From the NCBI RefSeq assembly GCF_000194605.1, contig NC_015321.1:186001-250000 (forward strand): 64,000 bases of DNA. Reading direction: 5' to 3'. The position numbers were made by a program, and so were the translations under genes. This DNA comes from Fluviicola taffensis DSM 16823 (GTDB lineage Bacteria > Bacteroidota > Bacteroidia > Flavobacteriales_D > Crocinitomicaceae). This document shows positions 15,745 to 24,245 of this stretch, in pieces. The notes under the pieces are model-generated. The model had not been told where the DNA came from. It was given only the letters and a program-made list of their open reading frames with translations, and searched no databases. Each line of letters opens with the position of its first letter. Positions within the stretch are counted from its first letter, which is position 1.

Positions 15745-15847
15745 AAATTAAGTTTAATTGAAGCAAAGAAAGGATATTTTTTCATTATTCTATTCTTTTT
15801 GTCTCATCAAATAACAGATCGATGAGATAAAATACCGAAATTTGAGC

Positions 15848-16762
15848 ATGGCAAATTCATCTGATTGGATTAGTGCGCTTCGTTTAAGAACACTTCCATT
15901 ATCAATTTCCGGAATACTTGTTGGTTCATTTATTGCCGTTTTTCAAGGTTTCTGGAATCCGATTATTTTCTCTTTGGCATTATCTACAACTCTTTTATTT
16001 CAAATTCTCTCTAATCTTGCAAACGATTTAGGAGATTCACTAAAAGGAGCTGACAATTCAGATCGAGTTGGTCCGATGCGAGCTGTTCAGTCAGGAGCGA
16101 TTTCTAAATCGGCCATGAAAAGCGCCGTTATATTGACGTCCGTTTTGTCATTTATAAGCGCTGGATTCTTGATTTATTTTGGAACGAAAAATCTATCTAT
16201 ATCAAGCGTTTATATCTATATTGGACTAGCAATAGCATCTGTTTTAGCTGCAATTACTTATACGATTGGAAAAAAAGCATACGGTTACAACGGAATGGGT
16301 GATTTATTTGTTTTCATCTTTTTTGGATTGGTCAGTGTTATTGGAGTTTATCCTCTGTTTTCAGATACTCTTTCTTGGATTTTAATTTTTCCAGCAATTA
16401 CAATCGGTTTTCTAAGTACAGCTGTTCTTAATTTAAACAACTTAAGAGATCGTGAAAATGATGAAAAGGTTGGCAAAAGAACTCTAGTTGTGAAACTCGG
16501 TGCTTCAAATGCAAAAAAATACCATTACTTTCTAATTCTTAGTGCTTTCACTAGCTGGATTTTATTTTTGATTTTCACTAAAAATTGGCTCGGATTCATT
16601 TCTTTAATTCCAATTATTCTTTTTATCAAACACCTACTCTTTGTTTCGAAGAATACCGTTCCAAAAGAATTGGATTCCCAATTGAAAATCGTAGCTCTTG
16701 GAACCTTTTTCATCAGTATTCTTTACGTTATTAGTGTTTCTATTAACCAATGGGTTCTTTAA
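15848..16762 (+). CDS. menA: 1,4-dihydroxy-2-naphthoate polyprenyltransferase
   Basis: MenA attaches the isoprenoid tail to dihydroxynaphthoate in menaquinone synthesis. The 304-residue UbiA-type membrane protein has the two aspartate-rich loops: NDLGDSLKGADNSDRVGP (about residues 60-77) and NNLRDRENDEKVGKRTLVV (about 197-215), plus around eight membrane segments. I take the ATG at 15848 (MANSSDWISALRLRT) over a TTG two codons upstream. It overlaps menC by 13 bases, which supports a menaquinone operon. Other men genes are not in the window. Confidence 0.94.
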   Translation: MANSSDWISALRLRTLPLSISGILVGSFIAVFQGFWNPIIFSLALSTTLLFQILSNLANDLGDSLKGADNSDRVGPMRAVQSGAISKSAMKSAVILTSVLSFISAGFLIYFGTKNLSISSVYIYIGLAIASVLAAITYTIGKKAYGYNGMGDLFVFIFFGLVSVIGVYPLFSDTLSWILIFPAITIGFLSTAVLNLNNLRDRENDEKVGKRTLVVKLGASNAKKYHYFLILSAFTSWILFLIFTKNWLGFISLIPIILFIKHLLFVSKNTVPKELDSQLKIVALGTFFISILYVISVSINQWVL

Positions 16763-17784
16763 ATCAACTCAAGGCTTCTTTTGAAGCATTCACACTGGAC
16801 TTTAAACTCCCAAGTGGAACAAGTCGCGGTGTTTTAACTCAAAAGCAAGGCTGGAAGCTTAAACTAGCTAATTCAGAGGGTATAATTGGTTTAGGCGAAT
16901 GTTCGGTAATACCAGGCTTATCTCCTGATTATAGTTCTGACAAGGAATACGAGTTTAAATTGACTGAAATTTGCCAAAATCCCACTCATTTCATCGAAAA
17001 CAGAGAACTGTTAGCCGGTTATCCTTCCATTCTTTTCGGATTAGAAAGTGCTTATTTCGACCTGAAAAATGAAGGAAAGCGAATTTATTTTGATTCTGCC
17101 AAAAATCCTTCCGGATTCAATATTCCAATCAATGGATTGATTTGGATGGGCGAAGTAAGTTATATGCAAGATCAAATAGCCGAAAAATTGGCTGCTGGAT
17201 TCTCATGCATTAAATTGAAAGTTGGTGCCATCGATTTCAAACAAGAACTGAGAGTATTGGAAGGAATTCGCACTCGTTATGATGCTTCGCAAATTGTGCT
17301 TCGTGTAGATGCAAACGGTGCTTTTACTTTGGAAGATGCACTTTGGAAATTGGAAGAATTGGCAAAACTCGATTTACACAGCATAGAACAGCCCATTAAA
17401 GCTGGTTCCTGGAATGAAATGAAATCTCTTTGTAAGAAAACTCCTTTGCCCATTGCTTTGGATGAAGAATTAATCGGAATCAATCAAATAGAGCGAAAAA
17501 TTGATTTACTGGAAACTATCAAACCTCAGTTCATCATTCTGAAACCGAGTCTTCACGGAGGATTCAGCGGAACAAGTGAATGGATCGAATTAGCCGAAGC
17601 AAGACGGATTCCATGGTGGATTACTTCCGCTTTGGAAAGCAATATCGGTTTAAATGCAATTGCTCAATTTACAGCAACTTACAATCCAAATTTACCGCAA
17701 GGTTTAGGAACCGGCGGATTGTATGAAACGAATTTTGAAGCTCCTTTAAAGATTGAAAAAGGGAATTTGTATTATTTAAAGTAA
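16750..17784 (+). CDS. menC: o-Succinylbenzoate synthase (enolase superfamily)
   Basis: MenC dehydrates SHCHC to o-succinylbenzoate in menaquinone synthesis. The 344-residue protein shows the enolase-superfamily signature: the KxK base in CIKLKVGAIDF (about residue 157), metal ligands in LRVDANGAF, HSIEQP and LDEELI, and the second lysine in ILKPSLHGG. Enolase relatives include muconate-lactonising and dipeptide-epimerising enzymes, but the 13-base overlap with menA makes MenC the clear choice. It is the last gene of the operon; no terminator is evident in the next 100 bases. Confidence 0.93.
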   Translation: MGSLNQLKASFEAFTLDFKLPSGTSRGVLTQKQGWKLKLANSEGIIGLGECSVIPGLSPDYSSDKEYEFKLTEICQNPTHFIENRELLAGYPSILFGLESAYFDLKNEGKRIYFDSAKNPSGFNIPINGLIWMGEVSYMQDQIAEKLAAGFSCIKLKVGAIDFKQELRVLEGIRTRYDASQIVLRVDANGAFTLEDALWKLEELAKLDLHSIEQPIKAGSWNEMKSLCKKTPLPIALDEELIGINQIERKIDLLETIKPQFIILKPSLHGGFSGTSEWIELAEARRIPWWITSALESNIGLNAIAQFTATYNPNLPQGLGTGGLYETNFEAPLKIEKGNLYYLK

Positions 17785-18044
17785 GAGATTTTCCAATATT
17801 ATTTCCCACGAAAGTCCACGGATGAACACTGAAAATAAGTCATTTATCAATGAGCTTTGTTTAAAAAATATACAAACGATGCTATATTCATGACTACTCA
17901 TTGGTTTAAAATTGCTTGGAATTCATAATTGTATGCTTGCTTAATAAATGAAATAAACAAGATTATTCAGTTTAATATTTTACTTCTCTATCCGATTTAT
18001 CCGTAATTTTCAGTTACAAACACTCGTTCAAAAAAACACAAATT

Positions 18045-19010
18045 ATGACTATCACAGAACTTAAAAACAGATTGACACTTCCAGTTATTGTATCACCGAT
18101 GTTTCTAGTTTCTGGAAGTAAATTAGCAATAGAAAGTTGCAAAAACGGTATTGTAGGAACGATTCCTTCTTTGAACGGAAGAACTTCCGAAGCTTTTGAA
18201 CAATTGTTGATCGAAATCACAAATACATTAAAACAATTCGAAGAAGAAACGGGAATAAAACCAGCTCCTTTTGGTGTGAATTTAATCGTAAACAAAACCA
18301 ATCCTAGATTAATGCCTGATTTAGAATTGTGTGTCAAATACCAAGTTCCTATAATCATTACCTCATTGGGAGCTGTGAAAGAAGTCGTAGATGCAGTACA
18401 CAGTTACGGCGGATTGGTCTTCCACGATGTGATCAAAAAACGACATGCTGAAAAAGCCATTGAATCGGGAGTTGATGGAATTATAGCTGTTGCAAACGGT
18501 GCTGGTGGACACGGGGGAACGGCAAATCCATTTGCATTAGTAGAAGAAATTCGATCTTTTTACGACGGAACATTAATTCTCGCTGGTACAATTACCAAAG
18601 GAAAAGACATTCTTGCAGCTGAAAATATGGGTGCTGATTTCGCATATATGGGAACTCGATTCATTGCTACCGAAGAAAGCTTGGCGCAATCAGATTATAA
18701 AAAAATGCTTGTTGCTTCACATATTGAAGACATTATTTACACAGATGGAATTTCAGGTGTCAACGCAAATTTCCTTTTGCCTAGCATTGAAAAGTCAGGA
18801 GTGGATCTCACTGAAAAGAAAGAAGAAGATTTCTCGAAATTATCAGATGAACATAGCAAAGCTTGGAAAGATATTTGGTCTGCAGGACAAGGTACAACTG
18901 GCATTGAAAAGGTAGAATCAGTTGCAAATCTTGTGAATGAATTGAAAAGGGAATACAAAGAAACACTTTTGGAGAATCAGCGGAAGCTGGAGGGTTTGAA
19001 ATACAGTTAA
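18045..19010 (+). CDS. Nitronate monooxygenase family FMN protein (second copy)
   Basis: The 321-residue protein is a TIM-barrel flavoprotein of the 2-nitropropane dioxygenase family, starting MTITELKNRLTLPVIVSPMF. It carries IIAVANGAGGHGGTANPFALVEE with the histidine of the catalytic motif (about residue 155) and GADFAYMGTRFIATEESL at the phosphate-binding end. It is a paralogue of the 13872-14822 gene but clearly divergent. Substrate unknown. The 260 bases upstream contain no gene and I see no clear -7 element. No operon partner; the toxin-antitoxin pair begins about 94 bases downstream. Confidence 0.85.
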   Translation: MTITELKNRLTLPVIVSPMFLVSGSKLAIESCKNGIVGTIPSLNGRTSEAFEQLLIEITNTLKQFEEETGIKPAPFGVNLIVNKTNPRLMPDLELCVKYQVPIIITSLGAVKEVVDAVHSYGGLVFHDVIKKRHAEKAIESGVDGIIAVANGAGGHGGTANPFALVEEIRSFYDGTLILAGTITKGKDILAAENMGADFAYMGTRFIATEESLAQSDYKKMLVASHIEDIIYTDGISGVNANFLLPSIEKSGVDLTEKKEEDFSKLSDEHSKAWKDIWSAGQGTTGIEKVESVANLVNELKREYKETLLENQRKLEGLKYS

Positions 19011-19091
19011 GAACTTATCAATCAATGTTCTTACGTCCCAAACAACTCGCACTTACGTTTGCTTAGAATAAAAAAACTAACATTTTTTTCT

Positions 19092-19099
19092 TACCTTTG
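19092..19099 (+). promoter_or_regulatory. Candidate -7 element placing transcription start at the antitoxin ATG
   Basis: TACCTTTG is followed by GTTT and then the ATG at 19104. The four-base spacing implies a leaderless antitoxin mRNA, as for the AlbA_2 gene. Confidence 0.5.
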
Positions 19100-19103
19100 G
19101 TTT

Positions 19104-19364
19104 ATGAGCGCGGCAGAAAATAAATTAAACTTGGTTCAGATGATTGTAGAATCTGAAGATAAAACTTTTGTCTCAAAGGTGTTAGAGTATGCTCGTAGTT
19201 TAAAAAAAGAAAAAAAAACAGATTGGGCTGAGGAGCTTCCAGAACATGTATTGGAAGAATTGCGTTTGGCAATTGAGGAAGCAGACAATGGAACCGATGT
19301 TGGTATACCTCATGAAGTGATGCTTAAGAAGTTCAGAAAACAGTATCCGCATTTGAATCTCTAA
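19104..19364 (+). CDS. Antitoxin of a type II toxin-antitoxin pair (putative)
   Basis: The 86-residue protein starts MSAAENKLNLVQMIVESED. It is mostly helical and acidic, with EELPEHVLEELRLAIEEADNG (about residues 46-66) and a basic end, MLKKFRKQYPHLNL. It looks like the small antitoxins that precede ParE/RelE toxins in Bacteroidota, though no standard DNA-binding fold (RHH or HTH) is obvious by eye. I reject a TTG start 15 codons upstream because it would include the promoter -7 element. The stop is separated from the toxin start by one base. Function is inferred from position and size. Confidence 0.7.
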   Translation: MSAAENKLNLVQMIVESEDKTFVSKVLEYARSLKKEKKTDWAEELPEHVLEELRLAIEEADNGTDVGIPHEVMLKKFRKQYPHLNL

Positions 19365-19365
19365 T

Positions 19366-19653
19366 ATGATTATTTGGAATAAGAGAGCCGAAAATTCTCT
19401 AGATAAAATAACGAATTATATTGGAAAACATTTCTCACAAAAGGAAGAAGATGTTTTTGTTATTCAAGTATTAGAAACGCTTACCGCAATTGCTGAATTT
19501 CCAAAAGCATACCCCGAAACAAAATTACTTAAAGGTGCTAGAAAAGCGGTTATTCATCCACACAGCACTTTGTTTTATCGCATAGACAGTAAGAAAAAGA
19601 TACGCTTACTGCTCTTTTGGGATAACAGAAACAATCCACGTAAATTAAAGTAA
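19366..19653 (+). CDS. ParE/RelE-type toxin
   Basis: The 95-residue protein reads MIIWNKRAENSLDKITNYI at the start, the typical ParE/RelE-fold opening (helix, then TAIAEFPKAYPETKLLKGAR and IHPHSTLFYRID). The C-terminal RLLLFWDNRNNPRKLK matches the usual ending strand WDNRQDP in plasmid-stabilisation toxins. ParE-like members poison gyrase and RelE-like ones cleave mRNA; the sequence does not decide which. Expressed with the upstream antitoxin, one base apart. No other mobile-element marks surround it. Confidence 0.85.
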   Translation: MIIWNKRAENSLDKITNYIGKHFSQKEEDVFVIQVLETLTAIAEFPKAYPETKLLKGARKAVIHPHSTLFYRIDSKKKIRLLLFWDNRNNPRKLK

Positions 19654-19828
19654 TCTCTGATTATCGTTTCAAAGGATAGGATTTTAATACGCCTTATTCT
19701 CTCCACTGTTCTTATACGCGAATTGTCTTTCCGCCAACTTGTCTGAGAATATATGCAGACTTTTTTCTTGTTTTGGAAGATGAAATTTTGGAGGAATATA
19801 AAGAGTTGACAATTTGATGCATTACCGC

Positions 19829-20377
19829 CTAATTTTCAATCTTTTCTACATATTTTAACTCATAAACTTTTTGGATTTTTTTATAAAAAAAACTCTTATT
19901 TTTCACCATTAGTTTTGATCCTATATAATTTTCAATGTCTGATTTATAAATTGTGAAATCGATATTGAAACGCTTATCGTATTCACTATCAAAATTACCA
20001 ATTGAGACTTCAAAGCTATTGATGAAATATTTTATAGAATCCTCCAGAACCCTATTGTATAATCTAAAAGACAAATCTTTTGCTAATTGTCGTCTAAAAG
20101 CAGTATCATTCATTTGGCTATCCATTAATCCCAAAAGATTTAAATAGTATTTTTTACCATCATCCTCGCAAGTCAATTTATAATTAGGTTTATATTGATA
20201 ATCAACTCTTAAAATTGATGCGTGATTATTATAAACCGAATTTAAACTATCAACAAAAAACTGTTCTTTTAATGTTTGTGGTCTTTCTTCACATTTGTCG
20301 AACATTGGTTTGGTTCCCATTTCGCATGCATATAATAGAAAAATCATAGACGCTGCTATTTTTAAATTCATTCTCAT
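19829..20377 (-). CDS. Hypothetical lipoprotein
   Basis: The 182-residue protein has a signal peptide ending in a lipobox (MIFLLYACEMG, cysteine near residue 18). The mature part is rich in tyrosine, lysine and aspartate. Apart from export I recognise no family. The first ATG (20377) and one two codons later (20371) are both possible. Gene-free flanks of about 170 bases separate it from the toxin gene and from dnaK; nothing recognisable lies in 19654-19828. Confidence 0.65.
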   Translation of the reverse strand: MRMNLKIAASMIFLLYACEMGTKPMFDKCEERPQTLKEQFFVDSLNSVYNNHASILRVDYQYKPNYKLTCEDDGKKYYLNLLGLMDSQMNDTAFRRQLAKDLSFRLYNRVLEDSIKYFINSFEVSIGNFDSEYDKRFNIDFTIYKSDIENYIGSKLMVKNKSFFYKKIQKVYELKYVEKIEN

Positions 20378-20494
20378 AACTATTCAAATATTAATTACCA
20401 GTCACTCACATTACAAGGTTTTTTAGTTTTAACATCTAAAGGTATACTTTTGCTGGCATCGCCATCCCAAAGGGTAGTAATCTTAATAAAAAAC

Positions 20495-20529
20495 AAAAAA
20501 TCCGTTGATCAATGACCAACGGATTTTTT
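20495..20529. terminator. Strong terminator after dnaK
   Basis: A perfect 13-bp stem (AAAAAATCCGTTG at 20495-20507 and its complement at 20517-20529) has a nine-base loop and T/A tails on both strands. It ends dnaK on the minus strand, and could also end plus-strand readthrough. Confidence 0.9.
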
Positions 20530-20548
20530 ACTATTTGAAGATTTATCC

Positions 20549-22471
20549 TTACTTCTTTTCGTTTTCACCTTCGTTTTCTTTCACTTCTTCGAAATCAACA
20601 TCAGTTACTTCATCACCTGCATTTCCTTCAGCGTTACCACCTTGAGCTCCTTGATCTGCACCACCAGCGTTTGCTGCGTTGTACATTTCTTGAGAAGCTG
20701 CTTGGAAAGCTGTGTTTAAACGTTCCATTGCTGGTTCCAAGTTCGCCATGTTTTTTGCATCAAACTCCACTTTCAACGCTGCTAAAGCATCTTCGATTGG
20801 TTGTTTTTTGTCAGCAGGAATTTTATCTCCATACTCTTTCAACTGACGCTCAGTTTGGAAAATCAATGAATCCGCTTTATTCAAATTCTCTGCTTCTTCC
20901 ATACGTTTTTTATCCGCATCTGCATTTGCTTCCGCTTCTGCTTTCATACGTTTGATTTCTTCGTCAGACAAACCTGAAGACCCTTCAATTTTAATTGATT
21001 GCTCTTTTCCAGTTCCTTTGTCTTTTGCAGAAATATGCATGATTCCGTTAGCATCTACATCGAATGTTACTTCAATTTGTGGCTCACCACGACGCGCTGG
21101 TGGAATATCTGTCAATGAGAAACGACCCAAAGTTTTGTTATCCGTTGCCATTGGACGTTCACCTTGCAATACGTGAATGTCTACTGCTGGTTGGTTATCT
21201 GCTGCTGTTGAGAAAGTCTCCGATTTTTTCGTTGGAATAGTTGTATTTGACTCAATCAATTTCGTGAAAACTCCACCCATTGTTTCAATACCCAAAGACA
21301 AAGGAATAACGTCTAATAACAAGACATCTTTCACCTCACCTGTTAATACACCACCTTGAATTGCTGCACCAACTGCTACAACCTCATCCGGGTTAACACC
21401 TTTTGAAGGCGCTTTTCCGAAGAAACGTTGAACTGCATCTTGAATGATCGGAATACGTGTTGATCCACCAACCAAAATAATTTCGTCGATATCACTTGTT
21501 GACAATCCAGCATTTTTAAGAGCAGAACGACATGGAGCGATAGTTCTTTCAACGATAGTTGCAATCAATTGCTCGAATTTTGAACGTTGTAAAGTTCTTA
21601 CCAAGTGTTTTGGAATACCATTCACTGGCATAATGTATGGCAAGTTGATTTCAGAAGAAGTTGTAGAAGACAATTCTATTTTTGCTTTCTCAGCAGCTTC
21701 TTTCAAACGTTGTAATGCCATTGGATCTTGGCGTAAATCCAAACCTTCTTCTGATTTAAACTCTTCAGCTAACCAGTTAATGATTGCATCATCCACATCA
21801 TCACCACCTAAGTGAGTATCACCATCTGTAGCCAATACTTCAAACACTCCATCACCTAATTCTAGGATAGAAACGTCATGCGTACCACCACCAAAGTCGA
21901 ATACTGCAATTTTTTGGTCAATTCCTTTTTTATCTAAACCGTAAGCTAACGCTGCAGCTGTAGGCTCGTTGATAATACGTTTGATTGTTAAACCAGCGAT
22001 TTCACCAGCTTCTTTCGTTGCTTGACGTTGCGCATCATTAAAGTATGCAGGAACAGTTACAACTGCTTCAGTTACTTCATGGCCCAAATAGTCTTCAGCA
22101 GTTTTCTTCATTTTTTGAAGAACCATTGCAGAAATTTCTTGTGGAGTATACATACGTCCGTCAATATCCACACGTGGAGTATTGTTATCGCCTTTTACTA
22201 CTTTGTAAGGTACACGCCCAGTTTCCAATTTCACATCGTCAAAAGATGATCCCATGAAACGTTTGATCGAGTAAATTGTTTTTGTTGGGTTGGTAATCGC
22301 CTGACGTTTTGCAGGATCACCAACTTTTAGTTCACCACCGTCTACGAATGCTACAACAGATGGTGTTGTACGTTTACCTTCAGAATTTGCGATTACAACC
22401 GGCTCATTTCCTTCCATTACGGAAACACATGAGTTTGTTGTTCCTAAATCGATTCCAATTATTTTTCCCAT
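20549..22471 (-). CDS. dnaK: Molecular chaperone DnaK (Hsp70)
   Basis: DnaK is the ATP-driven Hsp70 chaperone that works with DnaJ and GrpE, both encoded at 59-61 kb here rather than alongside. The 640-residue protein has the full set of marks: [17 protein letters not shown], the second signature [17 protein letters not shown] and the third [13 protein letters not shown] in the ATPase domain (1-380), the substrate-binding domain, and a C-terminal lid ending in a glycine/alanine/glutamate-rich tail and [16 protein letters not shown]. Full length and intact. Two TGTCA repeat pairs lie 77 and 151 bases upstream and may be heat-shock control sites. Followed by a strong terminator. Confidence 0.98.
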   Translation of the reverse strand: MGKIIGIDLGTTNSCVSVMEGNEPVVIANSEGKRTTPSVVAFVDGGELKVGDPAKRQAITNPTKTIYSIKRFMGSSFDDVKLETGRVPYKVVKGDNNTPRVDIDGRMYTPQEISAMVLQKMKKTAEDYLGHEVTEAVVTVPAYFNDAQRQATKEAGEIAGLTIKRIINEPTAAALAYGLDKKGIDQKIAVFDFGGGTHDVSILELGDGVFEVLATDGDTHLGGDDVDDAIINWLAEEFKSEEGLDLRQDPMALQRLKEAAEKAKIELSSTTSSEINLPYIMPVNGIPKHLVRTLQRSKFEQLIATIVERTIAPCRSALKNAGLSTSDIDEIILVGGSTRIPIIQDAVQRFFGKAPSKGVNPDEVVAVGAAIQGGVLTGEVKDVLLLDVIPLSLGIETMGGVFTKLIESNTTIPTKKSETFSTAADNQPAVDIHVLQGERPMATDNKTLGRFSLTDIPPARRGEPQIEVTFDVDANGIMHISAKDKGTGKEQSIKIEGSSGLSDEEIKRMKAEAEANADADKKRMEEAENLNKADSLIFQTERQLKEYGDKIPADKKQPIEDALAALKVEFDAKNMANLEPAMERLNTAFQAASQEMYNAANAGGADQGAQGGNAEGNAGDEVTDVDFEEVKENEGENEKK

Positions 22472-22547
22472 TTTAATTTATTTTTCGTTTTTCGAATTTC
22501 CTTCCATAAGTCAAAGGTTGTGCCAGTGACTATTTGGATAAATTTCC

Positions 22548-22634
22548 TGTCAAAAATGTCAGTATTAAAACCTTGGAGCCAAAAATAACTGACGAACTTA
22601 CCCAATCAAGACAATTATCCATGTCATTTTGTCA
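22548..22634 (-). promoter_or_regulatory. Paired TGTCA repeats upstream of dnaK
   Basis: On the plus strand TGTCA is repeated at 22548-22552 and 22557-22561 (4-base spacer) and again at 22622-22626 and 22630-22634 (3-base spacer). A repeat of the same pentamer stands upstream of grpE. The arrangement suggests a regulator-binding site, but the protein is unknown. Confidence 0.4.
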
Positions 22635-22678
22635 CAAAACTTGCCATCTCGATTGTTATTAGGAAGCCAATTAGTCAA

Positions 22679-22694
22679 TTCGCTAAATAGCGAA
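22679..22694. repeat. Perfect palindrome after the APC permease
   Basis: TTCGCTAAATAGCGAA forms a 6-7 bp stem just past the 3' end of the minus-strand permease gene. It lacks a T-run, so it is a weak terminator candidate at best. Confidence 0.4.
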
Positions 22695-22704
22695 CCATGA
22701 TGGA

Positions 22705-24180
22705 TTAATTTGAAGACTCTTTCTTTTTAAACACCAAATAATAAATCGGAATACCTGCAAGTATTAAGACAATACTTCCGAATGTATCCCAAAAAGTAAA
22801 AATAGTCAAGGAAACACAAATCACTGTTGCAAAAACCAAATACAAAAACGGAATAACTGGATAACCAAATGCTTTGTAAGGTCTCACTGCATCAGGCATG
22901 GTTCTTCTTAACTTGAATAAACCTAAAATCGTAACGATGTAAAAGATCATGGAACCAAAAGTCGCGAACTTGATTAAAATCCCATAAGAACCTGAAAAAC
23001 ACAATGCAATTGCCCAAAGGCTTTGGATCCACATAGCCCACGCAGGAACTCCAAATCGATTGATTCGACTTGCTTTTTGAAAAAACAATCCATCTTTCGA
23101 CATGGCATAAAACAACCGAGATCCAGCCATAATGATTCCATTGTTACATCCAAAAGTGGAAATCATGATTAGGATTGCCATGAGGTAATTCGCTACATTT
23201 CCAAATAACATATATGCAGCTGAAGTCCCTACTCGATCTGAACTTGCAAATTGAATCCCAGTTGACTGAACTGCTTCTTTGGTGTACACAAAATCGCCTT
23301 CAAAAGGAGATCCATGAAGCGGAAGTAATCCCAAATAAGACACATTCGCCAAAATGTATAAAATGGTAACAATGAATGTTCCTAAGAACAAAGAACGCGG
23401 CAAATTCTTTTCAGGATTGCGAATATCTCCAGCAATAAATGTCACGTTATTCCATGCATCCGAAGAAAACAACGAATTGATAATCGTGGTAGAGAGTACA
23501 ATCATTAACCCAACAGTTGAGAGATCAACGGCCGACAACCAAGAACCATCTTCTGCTTTTTTGATGGAACTAGCTTCCCACATGTTTTGAAAATTCTCGT
23601 CAAAAAAACCAGAGGAAAATCCAACGACTATTCCAGCAACAATTAAGACGGCCAATGCAATCAATTTGGAACTAGTGAAAACAGCCTGAATAATCTTTCC
23701 GTAGTTGATTCCACGAACATTTAACAAGGTTAGAATTAGAATCGTCCCAACTCCAACAAAATTGGCTCCGTTAATCTTAATCGAACCGTATTCTAGAATT
23801 GTTTGATCTACTAAAACAGGAAAGAAAACTCCTGCAAACTTTCCAAAAGCAACTGCCACAGCCGCAATAACTCCGGTTTGAATCACTGCAAAAGTCGTCC
23901 AGCCATATAAAAAAGCAGGTAATTTCCCCCAAGCTTCCCGAATGTAAACGAATTGTCCGCCAGCCTTTGGAAACATCGCTGCCAATTCACCGTAACTCAA
24001 AGCTCCAAAAAGAGTAATAACTCCCGTGATTAACCAAGTAAAAAGCAACCAGCCAGAACTTCCTAAATCACGCGACATTTCTGCCGAAACAATAAATATT
24101 CCTGAACCAATCATACTTCCCGCAACTAAGAAGGTTGCATCAAGTAGTCCGAGTGATTTTTTAGTGTTGTTTTCTTCCAT
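22705..24180 (-). CDS. APC family amino-acid permease
   Basis: The 491-residue protein has about twelve membrane segments and the APC-superfamily opening GLLDATFLVAGSMIGSGIFI, where the GSG loop binds the substrate backbone. Other landmarks are GGQFVYIREAWG and SLFLGTFIVTILYILANVSY. It resembles LAT/AAT-type amino-acid exchangers, but the substrate is not readable. I choose the ATG at 24180 (MEENNTKKSLG): a GTG nine codons farther upstream lies in the loop of the terminator of the preceding permease gene. The two permeases lie head to tail but are separately terminated. Confidence 0.88.
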   Translation of the reverse strand: MEENNTKKSLGLLDATFLVAGSMIGSGIFIVSAEMSRDLGSSGWLLFTWLITGVITLFGALSYGELAAMFPKAGGQFVYIREAWGKLPAFLYGWTTFAVIQTGVIAAVAVAFGKFAGVFFPVLVDQTILEYGSIKINGANFVGVGTILILTLLNVRGINYGKIIQAVFTSSKLIALAVLIVAGIVVGFSSGFFDENFQNMWEASSIKKAEDGSWLSAVDLSTVGLMIVLSTTIINSLFSSDAWNNVTFIAGDIRNPEKNLPRSLFLGTFIVTILYILANVSYLGLLPLHGSPFEGDFVYTKEAVQSTGIQFASSDRVGTSAAYMLFGNVANYLMAILIMISTFGCNNGIIMAGSRLFYAMSKDGLFFQKASRINRFGVPAWAMWIQSLWAIALCFSGSYGILIKFATFGSMIFYIVTILGLFKLRRTMPDAVRPYKAFGYPVIPFLYLVFATVICVSLTIFTFWDTFGSIVLILAGIPIYYLVFKKKESSN

Positions 24181-24190
24181 TTGTAGTAAT

Positions 24191-24227
24191 AAAAAAGTCC
24201 CGTCCACGATGTGGCAGACGAGACCTT
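24191..24227 (-). terminator. Rho-independent terminator after the upstream permease
   Basis: An 11-bp stem (24217-24227 with 24194-24204 on the minus strand, GTC/GAC and CGTC/GACG core, two wobble pairs) is followed by a run of six T residues. It lies 18 bases past the permease stop at 24246 and ends 10 bases before the next permease ATG. Confidence 0.8.
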
Positions 24228-24245
24228 AAATGCTTTAATTTATTC

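Noticed and set aside
19059-19103. TTG start for the antitoxin 15 codons upstream.
   Set aside because: It would span the TACCTTTG promoter element and adds a hydrophobic leader unlike antitoxins.
19104-19653. Toxin-antitoxin pair as evidence of a mobile island.
   Set aside because: No integrase, transposase, direct repeats or tRNA gene lies nearby, and the neighbours are housekeeping genes.
21444-21815. Plus-strand open frame of 123 codons inside dnaK.
   Set aside because: It is antisense to a highly conserved gene and has no recognisable protein features.
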